From positions 1,752,958-1,816,957 of the forward strand of contig NZ_HG964497.1 of NCBI RefSeq assembly GCF_000613125.1: a stretch of DNA of 64,000 bases, in the 5' to 3' direction. The notes below the pieces were generated by a model that saw nothing but the letters and a program-made list of their open reading frames with translations, was not told where the DNA came from and searched no databases. Made by a program: the position numbers and the translations under genes. Every line of letters begins with the position of its first letter. Within the stretch, counting starts at the first letter, position 1. Below are positions 62,087-64,000 of this stretch, piece after piece. This stretch comes from Bacillus sp. EB01. Its GTDB lineage: Bacteria; Bacillota; Bacilli; Bacillales; Cytobacillaceae.

Positions 62087-62260
62087 TTAGTGAAATCTGT
62101 TGCCGTCACCTTGCTCGACACGATTTTTAAAGGCTTCGCGCACAACAAGGAACTCCTCATCGCCAATTGCTTCTTTTGTATGCTTTTCAGTCAAGGTATC
62201 CTTAGGAAAGTTTCCAGGATGCCCTTTCTTTTTATGCTCAAAATTTTGGCCGCGGCTCAT
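62087..62260 (-). CDS. small hydrophilic protein of 57 residues
   Basis: It is basic and hydrophilic (MSRGQNFEHKKKGHPGNFPK...). AAAGGAGTGCG lies nine bases before ATG 62260, and a terminator follows. It resembles small conserved Bacillus proteins of unknown function, some of them spore-linked. No family is assigned. Confidence 0.65.
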   Translation of the reverse strand: MSRGQNFEHKKKGHPGNFPKDTLTEKHTKEAIGDEEFLVVREAFKNRVEQGDGNRFH

Positions 62261-62435
62261 TAATCGCACTCCTTTCAAAATAGCTTCCGGTCTAGTTTCC
62301 CCGAACCTCTTTCAATTATGAGAAGTGAGTGCTTCTGGCAAATTTGAATTAACTAGGCCGGGATAGTGAAAAATGATATACTGTACTTGAAGCAGCCTAT
62401 AGTGAAGACCTTAGACCTTTTAAGGAGGAGCTGGA

Positions 62436-62810
62436 GTGGATTTTTTCCAAATCATTTCGGAGGACCGGATTAAGAAGGCTTATGAAAAAGGTGAGTTTGA
62501 AAATTTGCCCGGTTATGGCAAGCCGCTGCCAAAGGATGACCTGTCAGGGGTACCGGAAGAGCTCAGAGTGGCATATCGCATGATGAAGAACGCTGGCTAT
62601 ACGGAAGAGGAATCAACGCTGCGGCGGGAAATGGCCTCTATTGAAGGATTGATTGCTCGTTGCACTGACGATGAAGAGCGAGCTGCTTTACAAAGAAAAC
62701 TGAATCAGAAAATGCTCCGTTTTAACAGTGTTATGTCAAAACGCGGCGGTAAGACGAATTCTTCAATGTTTAAAAACTACACAGAAAAGGTTATGAAAAA
62801 ATTGACCTGA
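62436..62810 (+). CDS. DUF1992 (DnaJ-like subfamily C28 domain) protein
   Basis: The protein is 124 residues and includes the DUF1992 motif GEFENLPGYGKPLP at about 19-32. The function is unknown. GTG 62436 follows AAGGAGGAGCTG. Confidence 0.82.
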   Translation: MDFFQIISEDRIKKAYEKGEFENLPGYGKPLPKDDLSGVPEELRVAYRMMKNAGYTEEESTLRREMASIEGLIARCTDDEERAALQRKLNQKMLRFNSVMSKRGGKTNSSMFKNYTEKVMKKLT

Positions 62811-62821
62811 CTATAAAGAGA

Positions 62822-62852
62822 GGGACCAGCCAAAACCAGGCTGGTCCTTTTG
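62822..62852. terminator. bidirectional terminator
   Basis: GGACCAGCC / GGCTGGTCC followed by TTTTG. Confidence 0.8.
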
Positions 62853-62865
62853 AGATTTTATTATG

Positions 62866-63036
62866 TTAAACATCGTTCTTAGCTGGCATTCCATGGTCCA
62901 TTTGGTCAACCGATTCCACGGCAACACTTGCTTCCATGGGGACTGCTTTTGGCTTCAATAACCGATCGAGCCAAAATCCGAAAAAAATCATAAATGCAAT
63001 CGGAATCGTATAATTTAATATATGAATGAGCGTCAA
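62866..63036 (-). CDS. small membrane protein of 56 residues
   Basis: The frame starts at TTG 63036 behind GGAGGAGGG and ends at TAA (62866-62868). It reads MTLIHILNYTIPIAFMIFFG as an N-terminal membrane helix, followed by an acidic tail with several Met and Val. No family is recognised. The strong ribosome binding site and the converging terminator at 62822 support it as real. Confidence 0.6.
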   Translation of the reverse strand: MTLIHILNYTIPIAFMIFFGFWLDRLLKPKAVPMEASVAVESVDQMDHGMPAKNDV

Positions 63037-63218
63037 GCCAAACCCTCCTCCACATAATTCGATTAATCCTCTTTATTATGTTGTTTATATTATATTCATT
63101 TAGTTGGCTGAAATCAAACAATAATTCTAAATTTTCAAACTACTAATTAAAATAGGTATTTAGTATGGTTATTCTCCTCCCGCCTATAATTGGACATAGG
63201 GCAAAAGGGGGGAGTATA

Positions 63219-63280
63219 ATGGCGGAAAGGAGGTGAAATTGCGTTTTTTGCAGTTAAGTCCCCAACTACTTTATCATTAA
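63219..63280 (+). other. two tiny overlapping frames with very strong ribosome binding sites
   Basis: ATG 63219 opens a five-codon frame (MAERR) behind GGGGGGAG. Its own sequence GGAAAGGAGGTGAA is the ribosome binding site of a 13-codon frame from TTG 63239 (MRFLQLSPQLLYH). A TATAAT lies at 63185-63190. Both are too short to name. Confidence 0.3.
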
Positions 63281-63639
63281 ATATTTTCTTATAGCCACTG
63301 GCTCACCTTTTGATACCCCATGTTCTTTCCACCAATGATACCTGCAAGGTCACTTCTCCCATTTAGTGAAGATTTTCTACAAATTGATAACAAATAAAAC
63401 GCAAATTTCTCGGCTTGTTTGGCAGTAAAGTTACAAGTACCGCTAAAACACAGAATAGTTTGAAAATTAATTGGCGATTTTTGTATATAATTGGAAAAAG
63501 ATTAATGGATTTTTTGCTGTTTTACAGACAAAAAACAACACCATACTACTAAAGAACTATTTATAATAGTGCCTAGAGCTACTACTTAAGTATGCGTCCG
63601 TGGTAATAGAAACAGACAGCCTTGACTGCTTAAGTACGA
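63281..63639. other. gene-free stretch before the second riboswitch
   Basis: It is very AT-rich in the second half with no open frame of note. TATAAT at about 63562 and direct repeats CTTAAGTA near 63582 and 63629 lie in the last 90 bases and may belong to the riboswitch promoter. Confidence 0.4.
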
Positions 63640-63730
63640 ACAGAAAAAGGCAAACCGCTTGAAAAGGTGGGACGCAAAGCTTCAGGTCTAATGCGGGAGA
63701 ATTCCGGTGCGATGACGGCTGAGCTGCCTG
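63640..63730 (+). ncRNA. second cyclic di-GMP-I (GEMM-I) riboswitch
   Basis: The core is clear: GGCAAACC (63649), a short hairpin, GGGACGCAAAGC (63669-63680), the P3 arm with GCGGGAGAATTCCGGTGC, then GGCTGAGCTGCC (63717-63728). It lies 31 bases before the SinI-like gene. Confidence 0.9.
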
Positions 63731-63750
63731 GAATACGAATGTATTTTAGG
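63727..63750 (+). promoter_or_regulatory. Shine-Dalgarno sequestering hairpin
   Basis: CCTGGAATAC (63727-63736) pairs over ten bases (two G-U) with GTATTTTAGG (63741-63750), which holds part of the ribosome binding site. Its left arm overlaps the 3' closing strand of the riboswitch, so the two folds exclude each other. Ligand binding would then free the site, an ON switch; this is inference. Confidence 0.6.
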
Positions 63751-63760
63751 GGTGAAGACA

Positions 63761-63910
63761 GTGACAGTTGCTGAAAGAGGTTTAGAGAACTTGGATCAGG
63801 AATGGATGGCTCTTATCATGGAAGCAAGAGAGATTGGACTGGGTAAAGATCTGGTGAGGGATTTTTTAAACAAGCATGAAACTGAAATGCTGCAGGCGGC
63901 AGCAAAATAA
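63761..63910 (+). CDS. SinI-type anti-repressor
   Basis: The protein is 49 residues from GTG 63761. The core LDQEWMALIMEAREIGLGKD matches the SinI domain (B. subtilis SinI: LDQEWVELMVEAKEANIS). SinI binds and blocks the biofilm repressor SinR through this helix pair. No SinR gene is seen in the remaining 90 bases. It is translated under a c-di-GMP riboswitch, which I do not know from B. subtilis sinI. AGGGGTGAAG is the ribosome binding site. Confidence 0.8.
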   Translation: MTVAERGLENLDQEWMALIMEAREIGLGKDLVRDFLNKHETEMLQAAAK

Positions 63911-63924
63911 AATTATTAAGATGG

Positions 63925-63964
63925 AAAAAATCCAATGGGGGACAACCCATTGGATTTTGTTTTA
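63925..63964 (+). terminator. intrinsic terminator of the SinI-like gene
   Basis: AAAATCCAATGGG / CCCATTGGATTTT, perfect, followed by GTTTT. The unit is monocistronic. Confidence 0.85.
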
Positions 63965-64000
63965 TTTACTGGATAGCTGCTAAACTCAGGGCTTATTCGA

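Overview
The window comes from a Gram-positive, endospore-forming Bacillaceae chromosome (Bacillus/Mesobacillus-like). The evidence is gene content: yknWXYZ, liaIH and liaFSR, mscL, rocB, ampS, topB, hutH, an actP/DUF485 pair, a SinI-type anti-repressor and a probable spore-coat-like repeat protein. Ribosome binding sites are strong AGGAGG types, and TTG and GTG starts are common. No rRNA, tRNA, CRISPR array or intact insertion sequence was seen.

Layout. 1-1.3 kb: the end of a very AT-rich segment with a PqqD-like/M50 peptidase that looks like a RiPP maturation gene, behind a terminator that follows a truncated upstream gene. 1.7-10.1 kb: a long operon for a molybdenum oxidoreductase (probably nitrate reductase) complex made of a b-type membrane anchor, Mo-bisMGD catalytic subunit, four-cluster ferredoxin, Tat-signal Rieske protein and three small proteins. 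It runs into an NreABC-like sensory module with two kinases, one regulator and a GAF protein. 10.5-16.7 kb: acetate symporter pair, histidine phosphatase behind an ECF-type promoter, GNAT, an ECF sigma/anti-sigma pair and a DMT transporter. 17-20.6 kb: yknWXYZ. 20.8-30.2 kb: DinB, a glutaminyl-tRNA synthetase (uncommon in Bacillus), Gfo/Idh/MocA oxidoreductase, a NapH-like polyferredoxin behind an FNR-like box, MBL hydrolase, DEGD-box helicase and amidase. 30.3-33.4 kb: an accessory, decaying stretch with two pseudogenes, a charged-repeat protein and a 44-aa protein. 33.5-34.6 kb: a c-di-GMP riboswitch driving a secreted protein. 35-39.4 kb: Rieske-FAD oxidoreductase, Cys/Met PLP enzyme, HEPN/CBS-like protein and DUF1360. 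39.8-43.5 kb: liaIH and liaFSR. 43.6-53.7 kb: transport and membrane genes (RCK_C, CorA, BI-1, MscL, TRIC, MFS), a toroid protein, AmpS and RocB. 53.8-56 kb: an ECF41 sigma factor co-transcribed with a FAD oxidoreductase behind a matching ECF41 promoter. 56.5-63 kb: TopB, a beta-propeller secreted protein, hutH with an attenuator-like leader, and small genes. 63.6-63.9 kb: a second c-di-GMP riboswitch in front of a SinI-like anti-repressor.

How it fits together. The first third is about anaerobic or nitrate respiration and its sensing. The middle and right parts carry envelope-stress circuits (LiaFSR, ECF factors, YknWXYZ, MscL). Two separate c-di-GMP riboswitches link second-messenger level to a secreted hydrolase-like protein and to the SinI biofilm switch. 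Several families of short tandem repeats occupy intergenic gaps; three arrays share a period of about 52 bp, and a 130-bp repeat sits at 56 kb.
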